Origin: Aeromicrobium sp.
GTDB lineage: Bacteria; Actinomycetota; Actinomycetes; Propionibacteriales; Nocardioidaceae
Direction: 5' to 3'
Assembly: GCF_014378035.1 (NCBI RefSeq)
Contig: NZ_JACMOM010000291.1
Span: forward strand, 1-61,313
DNA length: 61,313 bases
Part shown: piece after piece, positions 15,840-24,807 of the stretch
Layout: each line of letters starts with the position of its first letter
Numbering within the stretch: position 1 is the stretch's first letter
Program-made: the position numbers and the translations under genes
The notes under the pieces: generated by a model
What the model was told of the DNA's origin: nothing
Database searches by the model: none
Seen by the model: the letters and a program-made list of their open reading frames with translations, nothing else

Positions 15840-16979
15840 CTACAACCGTCCGGCAGGTGCGAGGCCGAGCTGCATGCCGACGAGGCCACGGGAGCGACCG
15901 CTGAGCTGGTCAGCGACTCCCTGCAGGATCTTGGCGGCCTCGGAGTCGGGGTCGGTCTCGACGATCGGATCGCCGGAGTCTCCGCCCTCACGCAGGTGTT
16001 CGTCGAGGGGGATCTGGCCGAGCATCGGGACGTCGTAACCGAAGCGGGCCGTCAGCGTCTCGGCAACCTTGGCAGCTCCGCCCGATCCGAAGATCTCCAT
16101 GCGCTCCCCGCCGGGGACCTGGAGGTACGACATGTTCTCGAGGACGCCGACGACACGCTGATGCATCATCGAGGCCATCGTGCCGGCACGCTCGGCAATG
16201 ATCGCGGCGGCGGGCTGCGGTGTCGTGACGACGAGGACCTCGGCGTTGGGCAGGTGTTGGCCGAGGCTGATGGCCATGTCGCCGGTGCCGGGCGGCAGGT
16301 CGAGCAGCAGGACGTCGAGGTCGCCCCAGTAGACGTCGCTCAGCATCTGGACGAGCGCACGGTCGAGCATCGGCCCGCGCCACGCGACAACCTGGTCGCG
16401 ACGGGGCTTGAGCATGCCGATGCTGATGACCTTCATGCCCTTGACCGGGACGGGCATGATCATGTCCTCGACCTGGGTGGGGCGGAGGTCGCCGACGCCG
16501 AGCATGTCAGGGATGGAATGGCCGTAGATGTCGGCGTCGACGATACCGACCTTGAGCCCGCGCTTGGCCATGGCCAAGCCGAGGTTGACGGTGACAGTCG
16601 ACTTGCCGACCCCGCCCTTGCCCGAGGCGATGGCGAAGACCTTGGTGAGCGAGCCGGCCTGTGCGAAGGGGACCTCCCGCTCGGTGCGCCCGCCGCGCAG
16701 CAGCTCTTGCATGCTCTTGCGCTGTTCGTCGGTCATGACGCCCATGTCGACGACGACGGCGTGGGCCGGAGCGACGGTCGCGACTGCGGCGGTGATGTCG
16801 CGGGTGAGAGTGTCCTTGAGCGGGCATCCCGAGACGGTGAGCAGAAGACGGACCGTGATCTGCGCTTCCTCGATCGTGATGACGTCGACCATGCCGAGCT
16901 CGGTGATGGGTCGCTTGATCTCTGGATCGTTGACCGTGCCAAGTGCTTCGCGGATCTGTTCTTCGGTTACCACTGCCAT
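15840..16979 (-). CDS. mrp: Mrp/NBP35-family Fe-S cluster carrier ATPase
   Basis: P-loop ATPase of 379 residues thought to carry Fe-S clusters to apo-proteins. Residues 1-95 form a DUF59/MIP18 domain (EALGTVNDPEIKRPITELGM; a Cys is kept in TVSGCPLKD). The ATPase domain starts with the deviant Walker A IASGKGGVGKST near 117-128, followed by GIVDADIYGHSIPDML and LDLPPGTGDMAIS. The place where Mrp proteins commonly carry a CxxC (after ENMS) reads YLQVPGGERMEIFGSGG, with no cysteines. The ATG at 16977-16979 begins MAVVTEEQIREALG. It is transcribed with tatB. Confidence 0.92.
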   Translation of the reverse strand: MAVVTEEQIREALGTVNDPEIKRPITELGMVDVITIEEAQITVRLLLTVSGCPLKDTLTRDITAAVATVAPAHAVVVDMGVMTDEQRKSMQELLRGGRTEREVPFAQAGSLTKVFAIASGKGGVGKSTVTVNLGLAMAKRGLKVGIVDADIYGHSIPDMLGVGDLRPTQVEDMIMPVPVKGMKVISIGMLKPRRDQVVAWRGPMLDRALVQMLSDVYWGDLDVLLLDLPPGTGDMAISLGQHLPNAEVLVVTTPQPAAAIIAERAGTMASMMHQRVVGVLENMSYLQVPGGERMEIFGSGGAAKVAETLTARFGYDVPMLGQIPLDEHLREGGDSGDPIVETDPDSEAAKILQGVADQLSGRSRGLVGMQLGLAPAGRL

Positions 16980-17102
16980 GCCTTCATCGTACGCGGGTGG
17001 TCTGTGCGCAGCGCCCGGAGTGGGGCCCGACGGTGCTGCCTCACGGTGTGGAGGGCGCCAACCCCTGGGCCAACATCGTCGATCGCGTACGAAGCGGTGG
17101 TT

Positions 17103-17125
17103 CACGGTGCTGGCGCAGCACCGTG
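17103..17125. promoter_or_regulatory. Perfect 10-bp hairpin in the ABC-F leader
   Basis: CACGGTGCTG and its exact complement CAGCACCGTG flank a 3-nt loop, 125 bp upstream of the ABC-F start and downstream of the divergent mrp start. It could act as an attenuator for the ABC-F gene or bind a regulator; there is no T-run after it. A 12-codon ORF (17182-17220, MRRGAAPRWQSV) lies between it and the gene. Confidence 0.4.
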
Positions 17126-17249
17126 TCGTCGCGGTCGGTGCGCAGCTGCTCCGCCAGAGTCAGGCATCTTCGCGAACGAGGATGAGACGGGGTGCCGCGC
17201 CACGATGGCAGTCTGTCTGACGGTTCTGGAGGGGTGGAAGGATGTCCGG

Positions 17250-18932
17250 GTGGGACACCTCGACCTGAACACGATCGGCTACGTCCTGTCCGACGGACGA
17301 CCCGTGCTCGACGACGTCAGCCTCCGGGTCGGCGAGGGAGCGAAGGTCGCGCTGATCGGGCCCAACGGCAGCGGCAAGACGACGTTGACCCGTATCGCGG
17401 TGGGCGACCTCGACCCCCACGCTGGGGCGGTGACCGTCAGCGGTGGGCTCGGGGTGATGCGGCAGTTCATCGGGTCGGTGCGTGACGAGACGACGGTCCG
17501 TGACCTTCTCGTGTCGGTGGCGCCTCAGCCGGTGCGCGCGGCGGCGTCAGAGGTCGACCGCACCGAACAGCTGATGATGGAGCGCGACGAGGAACGCGAC
17601 CAGATGGCGTACGCGCAGGCGCTCGTCGACTGGGGTGACGCCGGTGGCTACGAGCACGAGGCGATGTGGGACATGTGCACCGTCTCGGCTCTGGGGATCC
17701 CGTTCCAGCAGGCCCAGTGGCGGCAGGTCACGACGCTGTCGGGTGGGGAGCAGAAACGGCTTGTCCTCGAGGCGCTGCTCCGGGGACCCGAACAGGTGCT
17801 GCTGCTCGATGAGCCCGACAACTATCTCGACGTCCCGGCGAAGCGATGGCTCGAGCAGCAGCTCGTCGACACCAGCAAGACCGTCCTCTTCGTGAGCCAC
17901 GACCGCGAGCTCATCGAGCGAGTTGCCGGGCGGATCGCGACGCTCGAGCCCGGCGCGGCCGGCAGCAGCCTGTGGGTGCACCCGGGACGATTCTCGACGT
18001 ACCTCCAGGCGCGCATCGATCGCAACGCGAAGCTCGAGGAACGTCGCCTCCGCTGGGACGAGGAGCGCGCCAAGCTCAAGGCGCTGGTCCTGATGTACCG
18101 GCAGAAGGCTGCCTACAACTCTGACATGTCGGCGCGCTACCAGGCTGCGCAGACCCGACTCGAACGCTTTGAGCGGGAGGGCCCGCCCGAGGCCGTGCCG
18201 CTTGCGCAGAACCTGCGGATGAAGCTCGAGGGCGGCCGCACGGCCAAGCGCGCCGTCGTCGCCGAGCACGTCGAGCTGAGCGGGCTGATGCAGCCGTTCG
18301 ACCTCGAGATCTGGTTCGGTGAACGGGTCGCGGTGCTCGGCAGCAACGGCTCGGGCAAGTCGCACTTCCTGCGGCTGCTGGCAGCGGGCGGGTCGCGTCC
18401 TGACCTCGAGCACGAGCCGGTCGGCGACGTCGTGCCGCCCCCTGTCGACCACACAGGAATGGCCCGGCTGGGGTCGCGCGTCCGTCCGGGCTGGTTCGCC
18501 CAGACCCACGAGCACCCGTCGCTGCTGGGGCGGACGCTGCTCGACATCCTGCACCACGGTGACGGGCATCGTCGGGGAATGGGACACGAGGGCTCGGCCA
18601 AGGCCCTGGACCGATACGGCCTGGCCAAGGCCGGCGACCAAGTCTTCGAGCAGCTGTCGGGTGGGCAGCAGGCGCGATTCCAGATCCTGCTGCTCGAGCT
18701 GTCACACGCGACGATGCTGCTGCTCGACGAGCCGACCGACAACCTCGATCTGGAGTCCGCCGAGGCGCTCGAGGATGCTCTTGCACGGTTCGAGGGCACC
18801 GTCGTCGCCGTGACCCACGACAGATGGTTCGCCCGAGGCTTCGACCGCTTTCTGGTGTTCGGTGCCGACGGCATCCTCCGCGAGACCGACGAGCCCGTGT
18901 GGGACGAACCGCGGGTCGATCGCGCCCGTTGA
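17250..18932 (+). CDS. ABC-F family ATP-binding protein
   Basis: Twin-ATPase soluble protein of about 560 residues without membrane domains, of the ABC-F class that acts on ribosomes in translation control or antibiotic protection. Nucleotide sites: Walker A GPNGSGKTT near 37-45 and GSNGSGKS near 364-371; signatures LSGGEQKRL and LSGGQQARF; Walker B regions LLDEPDNYLD and LLDEPTDNLD. Those Walker B motifs deviate from the usual DEPTNHLD. The linker between domains (about 255-335) is charged and helical. I chose the GTG at 17250 (VGHLDLNTIGYVLSDGRPVL), with GGAAGG before it; an ATG at 17205 would add 15 residues. The leader holds a strong hairpin. Confidence 0.87.
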   Translation: MGHLDLNTIGYVLSDGRPVLDDVSLRVGEGAKVALIGPNGSGKTTLTRIAVGDLDPHAGAVTVSGGLGVMRQFIGSVRDETTVRDLLVSVAPQPVRAAASEVDRTEQLMMERDEERDQMAYAQALVDWGDAGGYEHEAMWDMCTVSALGIPFQQAQWRQVTTLSGGEQKRLVLEALLRGPEQVLLLDEPDNYLDVPAKRWLEQQLVDTSKTVLFVSHDRELIERVAGRIATLEPGAAGSSLWVHPGRFSTYLQARIDRNAKLEERRLRWDEERAKLKALVLMYRQKAAYNSDMSARYQAAQTRLERFEREGPPEAVPLAQNLRMKLEGGRTAKRAVVAEHVELSGLMQPFDLEIWFGERVAVLGSNGSGKSHFLRLLAAGGSRPDLEHEPVGDVVPPPVDHTGMARLGSRVRPGWFAQTHEHPSLLGRTLLDILHHGDGHRRGMGHEGSAKALDRYGLAKAGDQVFEQLSGGQQARFQILLLELSHATMLLLDEPTDNLDLESAEALEDALARFEGTVVAVTHDRWFARGFDRFLVFGADGILRETDEPVWDEPRVDRAR

Positions 18933-18951
18933 CCCACCGCCGAGGGGGGGG

Positions 18952-19446
18952 TCAGGTCTTGTCGGAGTCGGGGTTCAGCTCCTGAACGAGGTTGCGGAGC
19001 TCGGAACGGATGAAGTCGCGCGTGGCGACCTCGCCGAGGCCCATGCGCAGGCTCGCCACTTCGCGGGAGAGGAACTCCATGTCGGCATTGGCCTGCGCGG
19101 TGGCGTCGCGTTCCTGCTCCTGCGTGACCCGGTCGCGGGCTTCCTGCCGGTTCTGCGCGAGCAGGATGAGCGGCGCGGCGTACGAGGCCTGGAGCGACAG
19201 GATCAGCGTGAGGAAGATGAATGGATAGGCGTCCCAACGCGGCCGGTCCGGGCCAAAGGATGCGTTCCAACCGACCCAGATCACGACGAAGACCGTCATC
19301 CACGCGATGAACGTGGCCGTGCCCAGGAATCGAGCGGTGGACTCAGCGAATCGTCCGAACCGTTCGGGGTCGGGCTCCCGCCGGGGACGGGTGCGGATGC
19401 CGCGCCGGACCTCGCGCGGCTGGTCGAGGCGTGCGCGTTCAGCCAT
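18952..19446 (-). CDS. DUF1003 membrane protein
   Basis: Protein of 164 residues with the DUF1003 core. Two membrane helices lie at about 42-60 (TATFIAWMTVFVVIWVGWNA) and 75-97 (FIFLTLILSLQASYAAPLIL), followed by LAQNRQEARDRV and a charged coiled-coil-like tail. The function of the family is unknown. The start overlaps the end of the CBS-domain gene by 8 nt, so the two form one transcript and probably act together; the same pair lies near mrp in mycobacteria (from memory). A run of eight G residues separates its stop from the convergent ABC-F gene. Confidence 0.88.
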   Translation of the reverse strand: MAERARLDQPREVRRGIRTRPRREPDPERFGRFAESTARFLGTATFIAWMTVFVVIWVGWNASFGPDRPRWDAYPFIFLTLILSLQASYAAPLILLAQNRQEARDRVTQEQERDATAQANADMEFLSREVASLRMGLGEVATRDFIRSELRNLVQELNPDSDKT

Positions 19447-20719
19447 GGGCGACCACCCCCGCCGTGTCGTCTCCCGGCTGCTGTTCCCTGTCCTGCTCGC
19501 GCCAGCCCTCAGGAAGCAGGTGGTCGAGCACGTCGTCGATGGTCACCGCCCCAAGGAGGTGGGCGTTCTCGTCGACGACCGGCAGCGCCACCATGTTGTA
19601 GGCGGCGAGCAGGTTGGCCACGTGCTCGAGGCTCGCGTCGGGACGAGGCCAGTCGATGTCGTTGTCGACGATCGTGCCGACCAAGGTCGAGGGCGGTTCG
19701 CGCAGCAACGCCTGGAAGTGCACGACACCCAAGAACTTGCCGGTCGGCGTCTCGAGCGGCGAGCGGCACACGTAGACCATGGAGGCCAGCGCCGGAATGA
19801 TCTCGGGCTCCCGCACGCGGGCGAGAGCCTCCGCCAGCGTTGCATCGGCGGACAGCACGATCGGCTCGGTGGTCATCATGCCGCCGGCGGTGCGCTCTTC
19901 GTAGGTGAGAAGCCGGCGGACGTCCTCGGCGTCCTCGGGCTCCATCAGGGCGAGCAGCTGTTCGGCGGTGGCCGGTGGCAGCTCGGCGAGCAGGTCGGCA
20001 GCGTCGTCAGGATTCATCTCCTCGAGGACGTCGGCGGCGCGGTCGGGGTCGAGCACCCCGAGGATCTCGACCTGGTTCTTCTCCGGCAGCTCCTCGAGGA
20101 CGTCGGCCAGACGCTCGTCGTCGAGCTCGGTGACGACCTCCATGCGACGCTTCGGGGTGAGGTCGCGCAGCGCGTTGGCGAGGTCGGCAGCCCGCATCTC
20201 GTCCATCGTGGCAAGCAGGTGGGTGGCGCCCTGGCCTGTCTCCTCGGACGTGAGACCCGTGACCTGGTCCCACTCGAGCACCTGGTGTGGTCCGCGACGT
20301 CCGAAGCGCTTGCCGCCGCCCTGCACCGCGAGATCGCTGATGAACCAGTCGTGGCGCGGGTTCTGCTCCATGGCGAGGTCGTAGACCGTGCCGGGCGACC
20401 CGTCGGGCAGCGTCACGGTGCGATCCAGCAGCTCGTGGATGGCGAGGGTCTCTGTGCGTCGCTGCACGAACTTGCGAACGTTCAGGACGCCGGTGGTGAT
20501 GATCTGGCCCGAGTCGAGCGAGGTGACGCGGGTGATCGGGAGGAAGACGCGGCGGCGTCCGAGCACTTCGACGACGATGCCCAGAACACGTGGTCGTTGG
20601 GTGGGCGAGCGCACGGCGACGACGACGTCGCGCAACTTTCCGACCTGGTCGCCCGCGGGATCGAAGACCGCCTGACCGACGATGCGGGACAGGAAGACAC
20701 GGCTCGGGGTGACGCTCAC
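19439..20719 (-). CDS. PRC-barrel/MgtE_N/CBS domain protein
   Basis: Protein of 426 residues combining an N-terminal PRC-barrel-like domain (RIVGQAVFDPAGDQVGKLRD, residues 12-31), an MgtE intracellular N-domain of repeated helical hairpins at about 170-285 (LADVLEELPEKNQVEILGVL and similar), and a CBS pair at about 285-410 (MTTEPIVLSADATLAEALAR, then NMVALPVVDENAHLLGAVTI). It lacks the membrane channel of MgtE, so it looks like a free-standing Mg2+/nucleotide sensor half. Its GTG start is preceded by TAGAGT at a leaderless spacing of 6 nt. DUF1003 follows with an 8-nt overlap. Confidence 0.9.
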   Translation of the reverse strand: MSVTPSRVFLSRIVGQAVFDPAGDQVGKLRDVVVAVRSPTQRPRVLGIVVEVLGRRRVFLPITRVTSLDSGQIITTGVLNVRKFVQRRTETLAIHELLDRTVTLPDGSPGTVYDLAMEQNPRHDWFISDLAVQGGGKRFGRRGPHQVLEWDQVTGLTSEETGQGATHLLATMDEMRAADLANALRDLTPKRRMEVVTELDDERLADVLEELPEKNQVEILGVLDPDRAADVLEEMNPDDAADLLAELPPATAEQLLALMEPEDAEDVRRLLTYEERTAGGMMTTEPIVLSADATLAEALARVREPEIIPALASMVYVCRSPLETPTGKFLGVVHFQALLREPPSTLVGTIVDNDIDWPRPDASLEHVANLLAAYNMVALPVVDENAHLLGAVTIDDVLDHLLPEGWREQDREQQPGDDTAGVVAHG

Positions 20720-20725
20720 GGTCGA

Positions 20726-20731
20726 ACTCTA
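20726..20731 (-). promoter_or_regulatory. Probable -10 box, leaderless CBS-domain gene
   Basis: TAGAGT on the minus strand ends 6 nt before the GTG start at 20719, which is leaderless spacing. Confidence 0.45.
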
Positions 20732-20809
20732 CAGTCACATCCAGCGTGCAAACGGGACCTGATCGCCCTACCGTGAGACGTGAATCACACACCGTTTTCA
20801 AGGGGCAAC

Positions 20810-22345
20810 ATGACCATCGCACTACTCGACCGGCAGCACACCATCGCGAAGCCGGGGTTCAACCGCTGGCTCATCCCGCCGGCCGCGCTTGCCGTCCACC
20901 TGTGCATCGGACAGGTGTACGCGACCAGCGTCTACAAGACGTCGCTCGTCCAGAACTTCGACTCGAGCCTGACAAAGGTGGGCGTGATCTTCTCGATCGC
21001 CATCGTGATGCTCGGGGTGTCGGCCGCGATCTTCGGCACGTGGGTCGATTCGGGCGGACCACGCCGGGCAATGTTCACCGCGGCACTCTTCTGGGCGAGC
21101 GGATTCATGATCGGGGCGGCCGGTATCGCCACCGACCAGCTGTGGCTCGTCTACTTCGGCTACGGCTTCGTCGGCGGCATCGGCCTCGGCATCGGTTACA
21201 TCTCGCCTGTGTCGACGCTGATCAAATGGTTCCCCGACCGACCCGGCCTGGCGACGGGCATGGCGATCATGGGCTTCGGCGGCGGCGCGATGATCGCGAG
21301 CCCGCTCTCCTCCAAGCTCCTCGGCATGTTCGACGACTCCTACGACACCGCCACCGGCATTGCCTCGGGATCGGCTGTCGCCAAGCTCTTCGTGACCCTC
21401 GGGGTCATCTATCTCGTCGTGATGTTGTTCGGCGCGTGGCTCATCAGGGTGCCTGCTGACGGCTGGAAGCCTCGCGGCTTCGACCCGTCGAAGGTCAAGG
21501 TCAAGGCGCTGGTGACCACCGGGAACGTGTCGGCCGCCAACGCCATCAAGACGCCGCAGTTCTGGATGTTGTGGGTCGTGCTGTTCTGCAACGTCACCGC
21601 CGGCATCGGCATCCTCGAGCAGGCCTCGCCGATGATTCAGGACTTCTTCCGCGAGGGCTCGACGTCGACGGTCACGGTTGCTTCGGCGGCCGGTTTCGTC
21701 GGTCTGTTGTCGCTGTTCAACCTGGCCGGACGCTTCCTGTGGTCAACGACCTCCGATGTCGTGGGCCGCAAGAACATCTATGTCGTGTACCTCGGCGTCG
21801 GTCTGATCCTCTACGTCGTCCTCGCCTACAAGGGGTCGACCTCGACAACACTGTTCGCACTGGTCGCCGGCGTCATCCTGAGCTTCTACGGCGGTGGTTT
21901 CGCGACCGCCCCGGCCTACCTCCGCGATCTGTTCGGGACGTACCAGGTCGGCGCCATCCACGGGCGTCTGCTCACCGCGTGGGCGGCCGCGGGCGTCGCT
22001 GGGCCGTTGATCGTCAACCGGATCCTGGACTCGAAGGGCACCCCCGGCAAGCTGACGGCGTCCGACTACCGTCCGGCGCTCCTCACGATGGTCGTGATCC
22101 TGGCTGTCGGTTTCGTTGCCAACCTGCTGATCCGTCCGGTTGCCGACCGCTTCCATGAGGAGGGGACGCCGACCGCCGGCACCTCGTCCGGCACCATGTC
22201 TGGCACTTCCTCGCAGGCCGTTGCCGAGCACGATGTCGAGCCGGTCAAGCTCGGAGCGCTGATGTTCGTCGCGTGGATCGTCGTGGGCATACCGCTGGCG
22301 TACGGGGTGTACGAGACGGTCGTGAAGGCGGCCAACCTGTTCTGA
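20810..22345 (+). CDS. OFA-family MFS transporter (oxalate/formate antiporter type)
   Basis: Major facilitator of 511 residues with 12 predicted helices, of the oxalate:formate antiporter family. Typical parts: N-terminal WLIPPAALAVHLCIGQVYAT, then GIGYISPVSTLIKWFPDRPG near 125-145 and the second-half LFNLAGRFLWSTTSDVVGRK near 305. A C-terminal soluble stretch rich in Thr/Ser precedes a last helix. The ATG at 20810 has AAGGGG upstream; a GTG ten codons earlier (20780) sits 5 nt after TACCGT and could be a leaderless start. It is convergent with a molybdoenzyme gene of formate-dehydrogenase type 38 bp away, which fits a formate or oxalate role (inference). Confidence 0.88.
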   Translation: MTIALLDRQHTIAKPGFNRWLIPPAALAVHLCIGQVYATSVYKTSLVQNFDSSLTKVGVIFSIAIVMLGVSAAIFGTWVDSGGPRRAMFTAALFWASGFMIGAAGIATDQLWLVYFGYGFVGGIGLGIGYISPVSTLIKWFPDRPGLATGMAIMGFGGGAMIASPLSSKLLGMFDDSYDTATGIASGSAVAKLFVTLGVIYLVVMLFGAWLIRVPADGWKPRGFDPSKVKVKALVTTGNVSAANAIKTPQFWMLWVVLFCNVTAGIGILEQASPMIQDFFREGSTSTVTVASAAGFVGLLSLFNLAGRFLWSTTSDVVGRKNIYVVYLGVGLILYVVLAYKGSTSTTLFALVAGVILSFYGGGFATAPAYLRDLFGTYQVGAIHGRLLTAWAAAGVAGPLIVNRILDSKGTPGKLTASDYRPALLTMVVILAVGFVANLLIRPVADRFHEEGTPTAGTSSGTMSGTSSQAVAEHDVEPVKLGALMFVAWIVVGIPLAYGVYETVVKAANLF

Positions 22346-22383
22346 CTCACGGACCTGGCGCCGTCAGGTGGCGAGAAGGCTGG

Positions 22384-24738
22384 TCAGGACAGGTGCTTCG
22401 GCTGGGGGTGCTTCTTGTGCTCGTCGTCGGCTCCCACGCCATCTTGACCGCCACCAGGCGCGGAACGACCTGTGCCGAGTGGTACGAGCTTGATGATGAC
22501 TGACTTCGACGTCGGGGTGTTGCTCCCCGTCGCGGTCGAGTCCAGCGGCACCAACGGGTTGGTCTCGGGGTAGTAGGCAGCTGCCGACCCTCGAGGCGTG
22601 TCGTAGGCGACGATGCGGAAGTTCTCGGCAACCCGGTCGACGTCGTCGTCGTCCCACTTCGCCACCAGGTCGACGTGGTCGGCGTCGTGGAAGCCGAGGG
22701 CGGTGATGTCGTCCGGATGGACGAATACGACACGCCTCCCGTCCTTGATGCCGCGGTAACGGTCGCTCAGCCCGTAGATCGTGGTGTTGAACTGGTCGTG
22801 GCTGCGCAACGTCTGCAGCACGAGGTGGCCTTCCGGCACGTGCAGCACCTCCATCGGCACAGCCACGAACTCGGCCCTGCCCGACTTGGTCTTGAACGTC
22901 CGCGAGTCGCGTGGCGGGTGGGCGAGGACGAAACCGCCGGGCCGATCGACCTTGGCGGTGTAGTCCTCGCAACCGGCAACGACCCGCGAGATGTGGTCGC
23001 GGATGATGTCGTAGTCGTCGCGCATCGCAGCCCACCGGATGCCGTGGCGGTCACCGAGAGTCGCCTCGGCGATGCCTGCGACGATCGCGGTCTCGGAGCG
23101 AAGGTGCGGACTGGCGGGGTCGAGCGGGCCTCGTGACGCGTGCACGGCGCACACCGAGTCCTCGACCGAGACGAACTGCTCCTTGCCGCCGCGGATGTCC
23201 TGCTCGGTGCGTCCGAGGGTCGGCAGGATCAGCGCTGCCTCGCCGCAGACGAGGTGCGAGCGGTTGAGCTTGGTCGAGACCTGCACCGTCAGCGCCGCCC
23301 GACGCATGGCCTTGGACGTCACGTCGGTGTCGGGGGAGGCGTGGACGAAGTTGCCGCCGAGCCCCATGAAGAAGGAGGCTTTGCCGTCGCGAAGCGCACG
23401 GATCGAGTCGACGGTGTCGAGACCGTGCTCGCGCGGCGGGTCGAATCCGAACTCCTTCTGCATGGCGTCGAGGAAGTGCGCGGGCGGTCGCTCCCAGATG
23501 CCCATCGTCCTGTCGCCCTGCACGTTGGAGTGACCGCGGATGGGGAACAGCCCGGCACCGATCTTGCCGATGTCGCCGCGCGCGAAGGCCAGGTTGCAGA
23601 CCTCCTTGATCGTGGCGACGGAGTTGCGGTGCTGCGTCAGGCCCATCGCCCAGCAGTAGACCGTCTTGCTCGAGCCGCGGATCATCTCAGCGGCCTCGGT
23701 GATCAGTGCGCGGCTCAGGCCAGTGGCCTTCTCGACCTGCGCCCAGTCGACGTCGCTGACGTGCCTGGCCCACTCCTCGAAGCCGGTGGTGTGCGTGTCG
23801 ATGAAGTCGTGGTCGAGGGCGTCCCACTCCACGAAGAGCGAGCCGAGAGCCTGGAACAGTGCGAGGTCGCCGTTGAGCTTGATCGGCAGGTGCAGGTCGG
23901 CGATGTCGGTGCCCTTGCCGACGATGCCGCGGGGCAGCTGGGGGTTGCGGAAGTTGTGCAGCCCGGCCTCGCGCAACGGGTTGACGGCGATGATCTTCGC
24001 GCCGCGACGCTTCGCGATCTCGAGCGCCGACAGCATGCGGGGATGGTTCGTGCCGGGGTTCTGTCCCGCAATCAGGATGACGTCAGCCTCGTAGATGTCG
24101 CGCATCGTGATGCTGGCCTTGCCGATGCCGATCGACTCCTGCAGGGCAATGCTCGTTGACTCATGGCACATGTTCGAGCAGTCGGGCATGTTGTTGGTGC
24201 CGAACGCGCGGACGAACAGCTGGTAGGCGAACGCCGACTCGTTCGAGGCGCGACCGGACGTGTAGAAGATCGCCTCGTCGGGGGAGTCGAGGCCGTTGAG
24301 ATGCTCCGCGATCATTGCGAAGGCGTCGTCCCACTCGATCTCCTCGTAGTGCGTGCCACCGGGACGCTTGACGAGCGGGTGCGTGATGCGGCCCTGCTGG
24401 CCGAGCCAGTACTCGTCGTGCGCCTCGAGCTCGGCAATGCTGTAACGGGCGAAGAATGCCGGTGTGGCGCGCTTCTTGGTGGCCTCCTCGGCCACGGCCT
24501 TGGCACCGTTCTCGCAGAACTCCGCGGTCTGACGGTTCTCGGGGTCCGGATCGGGCCAGGCGCACGACATGCAGTCGAAGCCATCGGCCTGGTTGAGCTT
24601 GAGCAGCGTCTTGGCGGTGTTCTTCACGCCCATCTGCGTGATGGCACGCTTCATGGACACCCCTACGGCGGTGACGCCTGCCGCAGCGTTCTTGGGCTCG
24701 TGCACCTCGAGCTCGCGTTCGTCCGTGTTCTTGGCCAT
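22384..24738 (-). CDS. FdhF/YdeP-type molybdopterin oxidoreductase
   Basis: Large molybdopterin-guanine-dinucleotide enzyme of 784 residues, of the YdeP/FdhF-like alpha-subunit group. Features: a short DCMSCAWPDPDP cysteine pair near 54-65 in place of a full Fe-S N-domain; FYTSGRASNESAFAYQLFVR near 158-177; PDCSNMCHESTSIAL near 184-198 at the active-site position; LIAGQNPGTNHPRMLSALE; and the C-terminal cofactor-binding barrel with SHDQFNTTIYGLSDRYRG near 665. The ATG at 24736-24738 begins MAKNTDERELEVHE. The reaction may be formate oxidation or another two-electron transfer; no electron-transfer subunit or fdhD is adjacent. MoaE and MoeZ for cofactor assembly are elsewhere in the window. Confidence 0.88.
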   Translation of the reverse strand: MAKNTDERELEVHEPKNAAAGVTAVGVSMKRAITQMGVKNTAKTLLKLNQADGFDCMSCAWPDPDPENRQTAEFCENGAKAVAEEATKKRATPAFFARYSIAELEAHDEYWLGQQGRITHPLVKRPGGTHYEEIEWDDAFAMIAEHLNGLDSPDEAIFYTSGRASNESAFAYQLFVRAFGTNNMPDCSNMCHESTSIALQESIGIGKASITMRDIYEADVILIAGQNPGTNHPRMLSALEIAKRRGAKIIAVNPLREAGLHNFRNPQLPRGIVGKGTDIADLHLPIKLNGDLALFQALGSLFVEWDALDHDFIDTHTTGFEEWARHVSDVDWAQVEKATGLSRALITEAAEMIRGSSKTVYCWAMGLTQHRNSVATIKEVCNLAFARGDIGKIGAGLFPIRGHSNVQGDRTMGIWERPPAHFLDAMQKEFGFDPPREHGLDTVDSIRALRDGKASFFMGLGGNFVHASPDTDVTSKAMRRAALTVQVSTKLNRSHLVCGEAALILPTLGRTEQDIRGGKEQFVSVEDSVCAVHASRGPLDPASPHLRSETAIVAGIAEATLGDRHGIRWAAMRDDYDIIRDHISRVVAGCEDYTAKVDRPGGFVLAHPPRDSRTFKTKSGRAEFVAVPMEVLHVPEGHLVLQTLRSHDQFNTTIYGLSDRYRGIKDGRRVVFVHPDDITALGFHDADHVDLVAKWDDDDVDRVAENFRIVAYDTPRGSAAAYYPETNPLVPLDSTATGSNTPTSKSVIIKLVPLGTGRSAPGGGQDGVGADDEHKKHPQPKHLS

Positions 24739-24807
24739 TATCCGATTCTCCTCGTCATCCCTCATTCTTGCCCGGTCGGGCGCCGGACGCATTTTGCGGC
24801 GGCCCAC

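Noticed and set aside
15663-17204. Open frame extending the ABC-F gene upstream by about 500 codons
   Set aside because: It is antisense to tatB and mrp, both with clear family motifs, and has no ABC-F sequence.
17182-17220. Mini-ORF MRRGAAPRWQSV as a separate gene
   Set aside because: It has no ribosome-binding site and no conservation evidence; it is mentioned only as a possible leader peptide.
18944-18951. Second G8 run as another phase-variation site
   Set aside because: It lies between the stop codons of two convergent genes, so length changes would not alter any protein.
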